Shown here: piece after piece, positions 1 to 8,575 of the stretch
Layout: every line of letters begins with the position of its first letter
Numbering within the stretch: position 1 is the stretch's first letter
Origin: Akkermansiaceae bacterium
Lineage (GTDB): Bacteria > Verrucomicrobiota > Verrucomicrobiia > Verrucomicrobiales > Akkermansiaceae
Direction of reading: 5' to 3'
Length of the DNA: 64,000 nt
Assembly (NCBI GenBank): GCA_029253285.1
Contig: JAQWZU010000132.1
Coordinates: 124,001 to 188,000 of the forward strand
Notes under the pieces: model-generated
The model's database searches: none
Seen by the model: only the letters and a program-made list of their open reading frames with translations
What the model was told of the DNA's origin: nothing
Position numbers and translations under genes: made by a program

Positions 1-297
1 CATCCCCCCTTCTTCAACCCAGTCCAGGGCGCGCATGCCCATTCCCTTTGTAGATAGAAACGAGGCCGGGATCATGATGATGTCCATATCTTCCTCGACC
101 TCGGACCAAACAAGCGAGCTTTTCGCATTATAACCATGTGCGCTCAGGAAGCGTTCCGCGGCGAGGTATGGATTAATCCGCGCCGTGCCCCGATAGCCCA
201 ATGGGATTTCTTCCACCTCCCACTCGTCGGGATTAGTGCGGCTTTTTTGACAAGCGGTTAGCAGGAGGCTAAAAGAGAAGATCAAAAGAAGCTTCAT
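1..297 (-). CDS. DUF4350-like lipoprotein, N-terminal part (runs off left edge)
   Basis: Reading the minus strand from an ATG at 297 gives 99 codons that stay open to the window edge, so the C-terminus is missing. The product begins with a short charged start, a hydrophobic stretch and a lipobox ending LLTAC at residue 16, so it should be lipid-anchored and exported. The next residues (NPYLAAERFL, then a hydrophobic region with D-x-D-hydrophobic and an S-x-x-G turn) resemble the DUF4350 domain, a Rossmann-like fold of unknown function. The ATG overlaps the TGA of the upstream DUF4129-type gene by four bases, so the two are translationally coupled. In other bacteria DUF4350 proteins sit beside DUF4129, SpoIIM-like, RDD and MoxR ATPase genes; a MoxR gene may lie beyond the edge. 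Family assignment is by resemblance and context. Confidence 0.7.
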   Translation of the reverse strand, partial: MKLLLIFSFSLLLTACQKSRTNPDEWEVEEIPLGYRGTARINPYLAAERFLSAHGYNAKSSLVWSEVEEDMDIIMIPASFLSTKGMGMRALDWVEEGGM

Positions 298-1859
298 GAC
301 TTTCCTCCTTCCCCAAATGGCCATTGGTTCCAAATTCTCTGCATCAATTCGTCTTCAGGAGATGAGAGGGCGTATGCTTGTATCATCCAAGCTGTGGTGA
401 GTGCTTCGAAATATTGTGGATTGGCAGGTTCACCGGTAGAAAGAACCCGATGCAGACAATCCATCTCGGTATCGCTCTCCTCGATATCGACGAGTTGTCT
501 TGTCACGAGAGAACTGATCGCCCCTCGATACAGCAAGCCAAGAGCTTCTTTTTGAAGCCCCTGATTCCAGAGCTCCCGCGCCACCTCCACCAAACGCTTT
601 GGAAGGGACTCCGCGGTCACATTCATTCCGGCGACCGTCCTGATTATCTTTTTCTTTTCTCCCGAGCTCTCTCCCGGCCCAACCTTGAAAATCTGCCGGT
701 TTTTGATAATCAACCAAATGAGGCCCACCACCACTAAGGTAACAATCACCCAGAAAATGATACTCCCTCCCTGCACAAAAAGCGACATGCCATCACCCGA
801 ACCTGGATCTGAGGAGGCACTGCTGCTTGCCTCTTCTTTCTCAATCTCATCCTCAGGTTTCTCCTTCTCTGTCCAAACCTCCCGTTTTTGAACCTCAAAG
901 TCATCGTCCGCTAAAATACTCTCAATGCTGACCTCATTAGTCTCGGCTCTTGCAGATTGAGTAGTCGCAGAAAAACAACATGCCAACAATACCAGTCCCA
1001 CACGCTGTCCCAGCCTCTTGAAGGTCAACTCAATATCCCAGCCCTCGATCCAGATCCGGCTATTAACATACAGTCCAAATCCCCCACCCACATAAAACCA
1101 GGTCGTCAAGGTCATTGCCGCGACATAAAACAAGGCTGCAACAGCAATAACCCAACTGGGTAGTCCTCCCGGACCTCCTTCAAAAAAATCATTGATCAAT
1201 TGTTGATACCCCCAGTCGCTACCATCCGGCACCATGAGATCAATGTAGTAAAACTGGCTCATGAAGACAAAAAACTCCATTGCCAGACACAAAGCAGTCA
1301 ACGCCGAAGCCGTCCCCGAACTCCGGAATGAAAGCGCTTGGGACCGCGCCCGGTATTGTTGTTTATCCAGACCCTCGAGAAACTTAATCGGCAAAACGAG
1401 GGATCGGTAAAGATTTGACCGGTAAAAAAAAAGCCCCAGAACAACGAGCCAATAGAGCACAGCCAAGCCAGCTTCGCCGGGGCTATCAGCTCCCTGGTGA
1501 GCAGCCAATCCGATTAAGGTCAACACAAGCCCAAGCGCAATAAATTTCCAGTTATGCGACAACTCCAGAGGTAACACCCTAATGGCCTGGGAGAGCTTTG
1601 GAGTCTCTCCAAATAGACTTCGGCTTAGTGGAAAAAGAGTCACCCTTTCCCAAATCGGCTTCATCCACCAGATCAGAAAGCAGCCCCAGAAGAGGGCATT
1701 CCAAAAGAGACCCAGAATTACAAGACAAAGTGGAATGATCGAACATAGCCAAATTTTGGCCAGAAGGCCGGCGTGTTGACGGACGAGGCTGATCCCCAGA
1801 TCAACCGCCTCCCACTGGGTCCGGGGGCGAATCTCCGCCGTCACTTTTTCAAGCTCCAT
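294..1859 (-). CDS. Multi-pass membrane protein with C-terminal DUF4129-like domain
   Basis: A 521-residue membrane protein. Hydrophobic segments lie near residues 30-65, 103-122, 128-148, 185-205 and 235-265, with another candidate near 290-305. A Glu/Lys/Ser-rich loop (about 305-360) precedes a last helix (about 367-390), followed by a soluble tail. The tail carries the DUF4129 pattern of alpha-helical repeats (AxELWNQGLQKEALGLLYRG), which resembles TPR-like helices. It overlaps SpoIIM-like upstream by 11 bases and the DUF4350 lipoprotein downstream by 4, so it is the third gene of a four-gene block. The molecular function of DUF4129 proteins is unknown; they are often linked to envelope or polysaccharide functions in actinobacteria and Bacteroidetes. 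The start ATG at 1859 is well placed inside the overlap. Confidence 0.75.
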   Translation of the reverse strand: MELEKVTAEIRPRTQWEAVDLGISLVRQHAGLLAKIWLCSIIPLCLVILGLFWNALFWGCFLIWWMKPIWERVTLFPLSRSLFGETPKLSQAIRVLPLELSHNWKFIALGLVLTLIGLAAHQGADSPGEAGLAVLYWLVVLGLFFYRSNLYRSLVLPIKFLEGLDKQQYRARSQALSFRSSGTASALTALCLAMEFFVFMSQFYYIDLMVPDGSDWGYQQLINDFFEGGPGGLPSWVIAVAALFYVAAMTLTTWFYVGGGFGLYVNSRIWIEGWDIELTFKRLGQRVGLVLLACCFSATTQSARAETNEVSIESILADDDFEVQKREVWTEKEKPEDEIEKEEASSSASSDPGSGDGMSLFVQGGSIIFWVIVTLVVVGLIWLIIKNRQIFKVGPGESSGEKKKIIRTVAGMNVTAESLPKRLVEVARELWNQGLQKEALGLLYRGAISSLVTRQLVDIEESDTEMDCLHRVLSTGEPANPQYFEALTTAWMIQAYALSSPEDELMQRIWNQWPFGEGGKS

Positions 1860-2817
1860 AGCCCCTCCGTCCTACCACTGTGAAATAGAGGAGATGCAAG
1901 ACCCAAAAAATAATCCCTACGAAATACTTCGTTGAAGCCGTGATCGGTTGTGCTGACCAAAACCCCTCAATTACAGCTGCAAAGGTCGTCATCGAAGCTC
2001 CACCCAACAATAATGGAAGCGAGCGCCTTCCCGCTCTCGCCAAGGCTTTTCCGCGAGGATAATTCCCCGGAGCCAGGAGAGAAAACCCCAGCCTCAATCC
2101 AGCCATACCTACCACAATCATCCCCAGGAGCTCAAAGGAAGAATGCCCCGCCACAAAGCGCCAAAGCTTCTCGGGATCTCCGGCATAGTCGATATATCCA
2201 ACGGTTGCGCCAATGTGCAGCCCGTTGAAGAAGAGGTAAAAGATCGTCCCAAGCCCGAAGAGAATTCCTCCTCCGTAAAGCTGGAAATCAATCCCAACAT
2301 TATTTTGAATGTAATGGGCGAACATTTCGAAGTTGGACCCGTGTTCCTGTCTTAGGTGCTCCACGGTGTTGGCATTCTTGCCATACATTCCTTCGAGTGA
2401 ATTCATACTCTCCGGACCGAGAAGCGACTGTATCCAAGCGATTTCCCGATGGGCCGACCACCACATCAAAAAGAAAGGGACCCAGAAAATAAACGACGAA
2501 ACAACAAAGAGCTTCCAGTCACGCCGAAAGGCTTGTGGGAAAGTGCGCAGAAAGAAAATTAGAAAACCTTCGCCAAAAGCTCCCTTCGAACGATGAATAG
2601 ATCGGTATCCTTGAATTGCCAGAGTGTTTAAGCGATCACATATCCGTGCTCCGAACATGCGATACTGGGCCAATGACAAGTCGTAACAAATTTTACGAAA
2701 CTTCGACGGGATTGACGCTGCGCTCGAAAGGTCTTCATTTTTATCAACCGACTTTAGCTCGACCTCAAAGGTCTGCCACTCCGCCGAGTTTTTCTGTTCA
2801 AACTCCTGCCTGTTCAT
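1849..2817 (-). CDS. SpoIIM-like (stage II sporulation protein M family) membrane protein
   Basis: A 322-residue membrane protein. A soluble N-terminal helical region (1-100) is followed by about five hydrophobic segments near 104-124, 180-208, 222-249, 260-280 and 295-315. The central GHSSFELLG stretch matches the conserved His/Phe-Glu motif of the SpoIIM/DUF95 family, followed by a helix rich in Gly. In sporulating Firmicutes SpoIIM acts with SpoIID/SpoIIP in peptidoglycan remodelling. In non-sporulating bacteria the family's role is unknown and it travels with RDD and DUF4129 genes, as here. The ATG at 2817 overlaps the stop of the RDD gene by 4 bases. Nothing suggests sporulation in this organism. 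Confidence 0.82.
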   Translation of the reverse strand: MNRQEFEQKNSAEWQTFEVELKSVDKNEDLSSAASIPSKFRKICYDLSLAQYRMFGARICDRLNTLAIQGYRSIHRSKGAFGEGFLIFFLRTFPQAFRRDWKLFVVSSFIFWVPFFLMWWSAHREIAWIQSLLGPESMNSLEGMYGKNANTVEHLRQEHGSNFEMFAHYIQNNVGIDFQLYGGGILFGLGTIFYLFFNGLHIGATVGYIDYAGDPEKLWRFVAGHSSFELLGMIVVGMAGLRLGFSLLAPGNYPRGKALARAGRRSLPLLLGGASMTTFAAVIEGFWSAQPITASTKYFVGIIFWVLHLLYFTVVGRRGYGA

Positions 2818-3524
2818 CGACGAGCCTCCAGCCAGTTTGCCATTCCCAATACTTGATTCACTCCCTTGGTGTCATCCATCCCGGTGATCGAAACGAGATG
2901 GTTCCCCAATTCTGCCTGCCGACCTTCGGACCAACCTCCGCTACGATCCCGAAAAGCCAAGATGGCAGCCTCCTCCTCCCGTGTCAGGGTGATATTGACT
3001 GGCATCGAATTCAATGAGGGCGGTCCCGGCATCATGGGGTCCAATCTCGCTCTCGAATACACTACCAGGGTGCCTGCTGCGAGATCACCGAGCCGCTGAA
3101 ATCGTGGATGGAAAAATGGCAGCAAAGGCACGATCGGAATGATCATTTCAAAAAAACGAATGAAATTCCGAATCATCGACTGCCCCATGGTCACCGGCCC
3201 TCCGGCTTCGTTCACCACTCTCAGCCCCATTGCTTTCTTCCCAAGCGTGGCTCCCGACTTACTCACTTCGAAGAGGACATGGTAAAACCAAAGGATCAAA
3301 AAGTATCCCAACAAGAAAAACCCGGAGGCGACATTGTCCCCAAATACCGGACCCGTCATACCTATCAGCAGCGCATAGACAGCAATTAAGGCGCCTTTTG
3401 AGAGAAGGTCGATGAACCACGCTAAAAATCTTAGATAAGGACCTGCCACCCGGAGATGAATCTCAATCCCTTCGGCGAGTTCGACCGTTTGCAGTGTATC
3501 TATTCGCCTCGCAGGTGTCGCCAT
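2814..3524 (-). CDS. RDD family membrane protein
   Basis: A 236-residue protein with the RDD signature. An RFLAWFIDLL-type first helix (about 30-60) carries the conserved Arg and Asp, a second helix lies at about 70-90, and a GATLGKKAMGLRVV loop matches the family consensus before a third hydrophobic stretch near 128-140. The C-terminal 70 residues are soluble and charged. RDD proteins are small integral membrane proteins proposed in some cases to act as sodium/proton antiporters, but most are uncharacterised. It is the first gene of the overlapping RDD-SpoIIM-DUF4129-DUF4350 block and starts 47 bases after the stop of purU on the same strand. Confidence 0.85.
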   Translation of the reverse strand: MATPARRIDTLQTVELAEGIEIHLRVAGPYLRFLAWFIDLLSKGALIAVYALLIGMTGPVFGDNVASGFFLLGYFLILWFYHVLFEVSKSGATLGKKAMGLRVVNEAGGPVTMGQSMIRNFIRFFEMIIPIVPLLPFFHPRFQRLGDLAAGTLVVYSRARLDPMMPGPPSLNSMPVNITLTREEEAAILAFRDRSGGWSEGRQAELGNHLVSITGMDDTKGVNQVLGMANWLEARR

Positions 3525-3571
3525 CTTCTCTAAGAATAGAAATTAGCGCAGTGTCACCCCGGGTAAAGCAT

Positions 3572-4426
3572 TCAATCCGGAAAGACGATGGCCCTGTGGC
3601 CATCAATAATCGTCCGATCTTGAACGTGATAGCGAATCCCCTTAGCCAAAGCCGATCTTTCGCAATCTCGCCCCAGCCTTACGAGGTCGTGGACACTGTG
3701 GTGATGGTGCACCCTTTCGACCTGCTGCTCGATGATCGGACCGGCATCGAGTTCAGAGGTCACGTAGTGACAAGTCGCTCCAATGAGCTTTACCCCCCGC
3801 TCGTAAGCCTGACGATACGGGTTGGCTCCGATAAAGGCAGGAAGAAAGCTGTGGTGAATATTGATCATCTTGCCCTGATACTTCTCACACATCCACTCCG
3901 GCATTATTTGCATGAAGCGCGCCAGGACAACCAGTTGCACCTCTTGCTCTTCGAGTAAGGAGTCAATATCTTGAAATCCAACTTCCTTATTCTCCTTCAT
4001 CTCGATGAAGTGGAATGGAATTCCAGCCTTCTCGGCAATCACCCGACAATCCTCACGATTACCAATAATGGAGGTGATTTCAACCGGCATTTCTCCGAGT
4101 TGCGCCCGCCAAATAATCTCGTTCAAGCAATGGTCGGTTCGGGTCACGAGCACGGCCGTGCGCATGCGATAGGGCAAACGACGAAAATGCCAGTCTGCAT
4201 CGAGAGATTTACCCAGGACGGAAAATCCTGCCATGAAATCATCTTGGGAAATGTCTAAATTTGAGGTGTCGATTTCGAGGCGGGCGTAAAAAGCATCCCT
4301 TTCCCGATCAGTAAATTGATTAAACTCGACCAAGTTCGCCTGATACTCCGAGGCATAACTGGCAATTCGGGATACAAGGCCGGGCTTGTCTGGACAGGAA
4401 AGTTTAAGAATAAGACCCTCACGCAT
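3572..4426 (-). CDS. purU: Formyltetrahydrofolate deformylase
   Basis: PurU hydrolyses 10-formyl-tetrahydrofolate to formate and tetrahydrofolate, balancing one-carbon pools and supplying formate for purine synthesis. The protein begins with an ACT domain (LSCPDKPGLVSRIASYASEY) and continues with a formyltransferase fold. The catalytic region is visible as INIHHSFLPAF (Asn and His) and GATCHYVTSELDAGPIIEQ (catalytic Asp). The length, 284 residues from the ATG at 4426, is normal for the family. A GTG at 4441 would add five residues (VQVVE); neither start has a clear ribosome binding site and I prefer the ATG. It lies 16-31 bases downstream of a LysR-type gene on the same strand and may be co-transcribed with it. 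Confidence 0.93.
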   Translation of the reverse strand: MREGLILKLSCPDKPGLVSRIASYASEYQANLVEFNQFTDRERDAFYARLEIDTSNLDISQDDFMAGFSVLGKSLDADWHFRRLPYRMRTAVLVTRTDHCLNEIIWRAQLGEMPVEITSIIGNREDCRVIAEKAGIPFHFIEMKENKEVGFQDIDSLLEEQEVQLVVLARFMQIMPEWMCEKYQGKMINIHHSFLPAFIGANPYRQAYERGVKLIGATCHYVTSELDAGPIIEQQVERVHHHHSVHDLVRLGRDCERSALAKGIRYHVQDRTIIDGHRAIVFPD

Positions 4427-4457
4427 TTCAACGACTTGCACTAGTTTACTGAAAAGA

Positions 4458-5351
4458 TCAAGTGAGACTCTTGAGGTGATCTTTGGCCGTTCTGAGAAAC
4501 TCCTGCACCAACCCCTTTGGTTTGCCTTGATAGAGCGCTCCGACCACCAGGGGCGGGAAACCTTTCAGAGGAAGAGCTCTGACTCCTGTGGGCGGTTTCA
4601 ATCCCGGAATAAGGATTCCGATTCCAGTCCCAAACCCACGTGCCACATAGTCCCGGATGATGTCGGTTGAATTCACCTCGACCGAAACTGGCCAGGAAAT
4701 ATTCCGATCCTCAAACTCACGCTGAATCAGTTGCTGAAGAACTTCATGGGAAGGCAATCCGATTAAAGCCCCCAATCCCAAACGTCGATCTGTGGAAAAC
4801 GGATCTTTCTCCAGAACGTCCCGCCAGGTCTTGGCTTTGGAATCAGCAGGCACCCAAAGCACAGTCGGGAGTTTCATCAAGGGATGGGATTTCAATCCAT
4901 CTGCCAGTCGCCCGGCTAACACTCCGATTGCAATATCGACTTTTTGGGAGGTGATTAAAGTGTGGATTTCCGACGGAGCAACCTCGCAGAGCGACAGCTT
5001 TAGACCAGGCTCGCCCTCTTTGAGTTTTTCAAGCACGTCGGGCAGGTGATTTCTTAAGGTCGAAGCTGAAGCCGCAAGGCGTAAGTGGCGGCTCTCCTCC
5101 CCACGTAATCGCTCCTCGACATCTCCCAACCTAGAGAAAAAGGGGTAAATGAAATCGTAAAGCTCATCTCCGCTGGGTGTCAGCGCGAAGGGCCGGCGAT
5201 TGAACAATTTCACCCCAAGCTGTTCCTCCAATTGCAAAATTTGACCACTCACCGCTGGTTGCTGAATTCCATAAGGCATCTTGCGAACCGCCGCGGTAAT
5301 CCCTTCAAACTTCGCGACATAATAAAAAAGCTCCAGATGGTGGATATTCAT
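4458..5351 (-). CDS. LysR-type transcriptional regulator
   Basis: A 297-residue LysR family regulator. The N-terminal winged helix-turn-helix (residues 1-65) shows the family pattern: MNIHHLELFYYVAKFEGITA, QPAVSGQILQLEEQLGVKLF and RRPFALTPSG. The remainder fits the two-lobed periplasmic-binding-protein-like effector domain. It is divergent from the DUF2339 gene across a 98-base intergenic region and upstream of purU on its own strand. LysR proteins commonly control the divergent gene or their own operon, but I cannot name the effector from sequence. Several related CY-type inhibitors of nitrogen or sulfur metabolism look similar, so no symbol is given. Confidence 0.9.
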   Translation of the reverse strand: MNIHHLELFYYVAKFEGITAAVRKMPYGIQQPAVSGQILQLEEQLGVKLFNRRPFALTPSGDELYDFIYPFFSRLGDVEERLRGEESRHLRLAASASTLRNHLPDVLEKLKEGEPGLKLSLCEVAPSEIHTLITSQKVDIAIGVLAGRLADGLKSHPLMKLPTVLWVPADSKAKTWRDVLEKDPFSTDRRLGLGALIGLPSHEVLQQLIQREFEDRNISWPVSVEVNSTDIIRDYVARGFGTGIGILIPGLKPPTGVRALPLKGFPPLVVGALYQGKPKGLVQEFLRTAKDHLKSLT

Positions 5352-5449
5352 ACGGCTTTAAAGTTACCAGATTCGAGTATCGATTCAATCAATGATATCG
5401 GCGAAAGATTCGATAAGACGTAAATCTAAAACTGAAATACCGTCCCCAA

Positions 5450-8101
5450 ATGGACTCCCTCACTGCTCGGATCTCTCTTCTGGAAAGTAAGGTCGAACGA
5501 CTCGTCATGGAAGCTGGAGATATTTCGACGGATCTCCAGGACCTCAAATTGCAAATCCCGCATTCTGAAGAGGATGCTCAGCAATTGCCGCCTCCCCTCC
5601 CTGAGGTCACTGTTCCAACTCCTGAGTCAGTGGTTTTAACTCCAGAAATCGAAGCCCCCCGGAAGGAGCCCAAACCTCAAGCCACTCAAAAATCAGTCGC
5701 AAAGCCTGTCTATAATGGCGGACTTGAACTCCAACTCGGAAGGGTCTGGTTTGTGAGAATTGGCATCATTCTTCTCACGACCGGCTTGGTCTTCCTCAGT
5801 AGCTACACATACAACAACTACGTCCGCGACTTGGCACCCGAAACCCGCTTGGGTTTATTTTATTTCCTCTCAGCTCTCATTACCGGCGCGGGTCTTTTTT
5901 GTGAAACCTGGAAGGAATCGCTGAAAAGCTACGGCAGAATCGTAGCTGCAGGAGGACTGGCTTCCATCTACTATTGTAGTTTCACGGCTTATCATGTCGA
6001 AGCCCTCAAGGTCATAGAAAACCCAATCGCGGCATCCCTCCTCCTAACTTTAAGTGCCGGCCTCTTTTGCGGGGTCTCTCTTTGGAAGCAATCCCGTCTC
6101 ATGTTGAGCACCAGCCTGGGACTGGCATTTTACAGTGTCTCGATCAATCCGAACGGCCTCATGGTTTGCGTATCCTCCCTCATCCTCGCGACCTTTGGCA
6201 TCACCATGATGAATCGAACCAAATGGATGGCCACAGGATTTGTCGTCCTCATCGGCAGCTACCTTTCCTTTATCTGGTGGCAGATAACCATCGCTCCCTC
6301 ATCAGTCGACACCCGATTTTTCCTGATCGCGTACTGGGTTCTCTTCGTCGGCGCATCACTACTGCCTAGGAAAACTGGCGCCGAAAAAAATCAGGGAATA
6401 TTCAGCGCGATCAACCACTCCTCTTTTTTCCTCCTCTTCTCACTCGACCTTCAGTCCTTCACCTGGATCGATCATCACTGGGCCTTCTGCTTAATCCTGG
6501 GCGGCGCTCTTAACGGGATCGGCTTATTGGGTAGAAACCGTCTTCCTCATTCGTCGATCATCCTGCATCACACTAAAGGAATAGGCCTGATCACTCTGGG
6601 GATTACTTTGAAATTCACTGGCCATACTCTTTTCCTGACTCTCCTGATCGAGAGCCTTCTTCTACTCGCCGTCTGCTTCCGTCATCCCCATCCCTTTGCT
6701 CGGCTCGCCTCACAAGCCGTCGCCGCGCTGGCGATCTACTTCTCTCTCATCACGGCAGTCGGCAACTCCACGTTTCCATCCATTGCCTGGACAATCGCAG
6801 CCACGCTCTGCCTTGCCTATAGCGTGATGGATCGACTCGTTCAAAAAGATCTCACCAACGTTAAGGAAAATCCCGTATCCATCGTGGCTGCCATATTAGC
6901 GCTAGGATTCATTTTCTTTGGAAGCACCTCCAACTGGAATTTCGAACAGAAGATCTTCCTTCTGGCAACTCCGGGAATCCTTGCGCCATTTGGAATGCTC
7001 AACCCCCGGATTCGTTCCTTCCTGTTCGACACCCTTATCGTGACTATTGCGATATCACCCATCTTGCTGATTTCCCTGATTGGAAATCTTAGTTCGTCAT
7101 CGACGTTCTTCACTGGGGCCTTCATGGCTCTTTTGGCTTCTGCTGCACACTCTTATGCCCAGATGAAAAATCAGATTCTCGCGTGGAAGAGGAGTGATGG
7201 GATCGTTTCAGGAGTTCAACTGGCTATCGCCGTCCTTTTCGCCGCCATTGGAATCATCCTCGGAGATTTCACCAACGAAACTCAACTCATATTTCTGTTG
7301 TTCGTTCCTATCGTGGGAACATTGATCGCTCAGTGGAGCAAGCTCCTCATCCACTCGAGCATTCCAGCCTTGTCCTACGCCGCTTTGATCTTCGTTGGCC
7401 CCGTGAGTGCCTTCACCTTGTTCTTTGGCTGTGTGCTTTCTGTTGGACATTTGCTCATCCTTAGAAATCTCCACCGCAATTGGGACAAAAACATTCTCGA
7501 AGGGACCGCCTATCTCATTTCGACCGCGATATTTCTTTCCTGGATCCTGGCGAGTTTCAGTCAACCACTCGTTCTGATTAGTTGGAGCGCAACCGGGCTT
7601 TTGCTCAGCGCCCGCTATTTCCCAAAAACCCTCACCTCCATCTCAGCGTCGGTATACTTTTTCATCGGAGTTTTTCACCTCCTGCCCATTCTATCCCAAA
7701 GCACCTCGTTAGCCGCCTACCTTGCTCTCCTGGCCCCTGCCTCCCTGCACCTTTGGCACAGCTATAAAAAACTCCTCCCGAAATTCAACCTCCTCGCTGT
7801 CGGTTCCTTTCTCGGGCTTTGGATTCAAGTCACCCACGATAGTCCCCTCAGCAGCCTATCGGCAGCGTGGGCGATTACCGGAACCGTGCTTCTGCTCACA
7901 GGACTGCTTTTGAGAAGCCGTGCATTTCGTCTCTCGGCCCTCGTCATTCTGCTCTTCAGTCTGGGACGCGTGATGCTCGTCGATATTATTAATCTCGATC
8001 CACTTCCCCGCATTCTCAGTTTCATCACGCTTGGCCTTGGACTCTTGACACTTGGGTTTGTCTATAATCGATGGCAAGAGCGCTTGAAACAAATCCTCTG
8101 A
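5450..8101 (+). CDS. DUF2339 multi-pass membrane protein
   Basis: An 883-residue protein with a short N-terminal coiled coil (about 5-35), a Pro/Glu-rich linker (about 38-80) and then more than twenty hydrophobic segments covering the rest. The start of the membrane part (LGRVWFVRIGIILLTTGLVF) and the repeated aromatic-hydrophobic helices match DUF2339 proteins, very long membrane proteins of unknown function found in many Gram-negative bacteria. It is divergent from the LysR gene, and dtd follows 18 bases after its stop. No catalytic motif can be recognised. A role in envelope or polysaccharide biology is possible but unproven. Confidence 0.8.
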   Translation: MDSLTARISLLESKVERLVMEAGDISTDLQDLKLQIPHSEEDAQQLPPPLPEVTVPTPESVVLTPEIEAPRKEPKPQATQKSVAKPVYNGGLELQLGRVWFVRIGIILLTTGLVFLSSYTYNNYVRDLAPETRLGLFYFLSALITGAGLFCETWKESLKSYGRIVAAGGLASIYYCSFTAYHVEALKVIENPIAASLLLTLSAGLFCGVSLWKQSRLMLSTSLGLAFYSVSINPNGLMVCVSSLILATFGITMMNRTKWMATGFVVLIGSYLSFIWWQITIAPSSVDTRFFLIAYWVLFVGASLLPRKTGAEKNQGIFSAINHSSFFLLFSLDLQSFTWIDHHWAFCLILGGALNGIGLLGRNRLPHSSIILHHTKGIGLITLGITLKFTGHTLFLTLLIESLLLLAVCFRHPHPFARLASQAVAALAIYFSLITAVGNSTFPSIAWTIAATLCLAYSVMDRLVQKDLTNVKENPVSIVAAILALGFIFFGSTSNWNFEQKIFLLATPGILAPFGMLNPRIRSFLFDTLIVTIAISPILLISLIGNLSSSSTFFTGAFMALLASAAHSYAQMKNQILAWKRSDGIVSGVQLAIAVLFAAIGIILGDFTNETQLIFLLFVPIVGTLIAQWSKLLIHSSIPALSYAALIFVGPVSAFTLFFGCVLSVGHLLILRNLHRNWDKNILEGTAYLISTAIFLSWILASFSQPLVLISWSATGLLLSARYFPKTLTSISASVYFFIGVFHLLPILSQSTSLAAYLALLAPASLHLWHSYKKLLPKFNLLAVGSFLGLWIQVTHDSPLSSLSAAWAITGTVLLLTGLLLRSRAFRLSALVILLFSLGRVMLVDIINLDPLPRILSFITLGLGLLTLGFVYNRWQERLKQIL

Positions 8102-8119
8102 TCGAGACACTCTTCTCCG

Positions 8120-8572
8120 ATGAGAGTGGTTTTGCAAAGAGTCAGCGACGCACAGGTTTCGGTATCGAACAAGGTCATCTCCAGAATCGGTGCGGGCTTT
8201 CTTGTCCTCCTCGGAATCGAGGAAATAGACACTCTCGATGATGCCACCTGGTTGGTCGGGAAGATTAGTAAGATGCGCGTCTTCGATGACTCCGAAGGTA
8301 AAATGAATCTCTCCCTCAAAGACATCTCCGGGGAAGCTCTCGTCGTCAGTCAGTTCACCCTCCATGCCGGCACCAAGAAAGGTAATCGACCCAGTTTCAT
8401 CAAGGCTGCGCAACCAGCGCACGCCAAACCCCTTTATGAGAACTTTTGTGATTCCTTATCCACAGAGATCGACAAGCCGGTCAGCCGTGGAGAATTCGGA
8501 ACAATGATGGAGGTCTCACTCACCAACGATGGTCCGGTCACCATCCTCATTGACTCCCAAAACAGAGAATGA
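8120..8572 (+). CDS. dtd: D-aminoacyl-tRNA deacylase
   Basis: Dtd removes D-amino acids (and glycine mischarged on tRNA-Ala) from tRNA in the cytoplasm. The 150-residue length is typical. Family signatures are present: the start MRVVLQRVSDAQV, the catalytic SQFTL motif near residue 78, and the Gly-cisPro element in NDGPVTILID near the C-terminus. The gene begins 18 bases after the DUF2339 stop and is probably transcribed with it. It converges on the HhH membrane gene with only three bases between the stops. Confidence 0.95.
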   Translation: MRVVLQRVSDAQVSVSNKVISRIGAGFLVLLGIEEIDTLDDATWLVGKISKMRVFDDSEGKMNLSLKDISGEALVVSQFTLHAGTKKGNRPSFIKAAQPAHAKPLYENFCDSLSTEIDKPVSRGEFGTMMEVSLTNDGPVTILIDSQNRE

Positions 8573-8575
8573 ATC

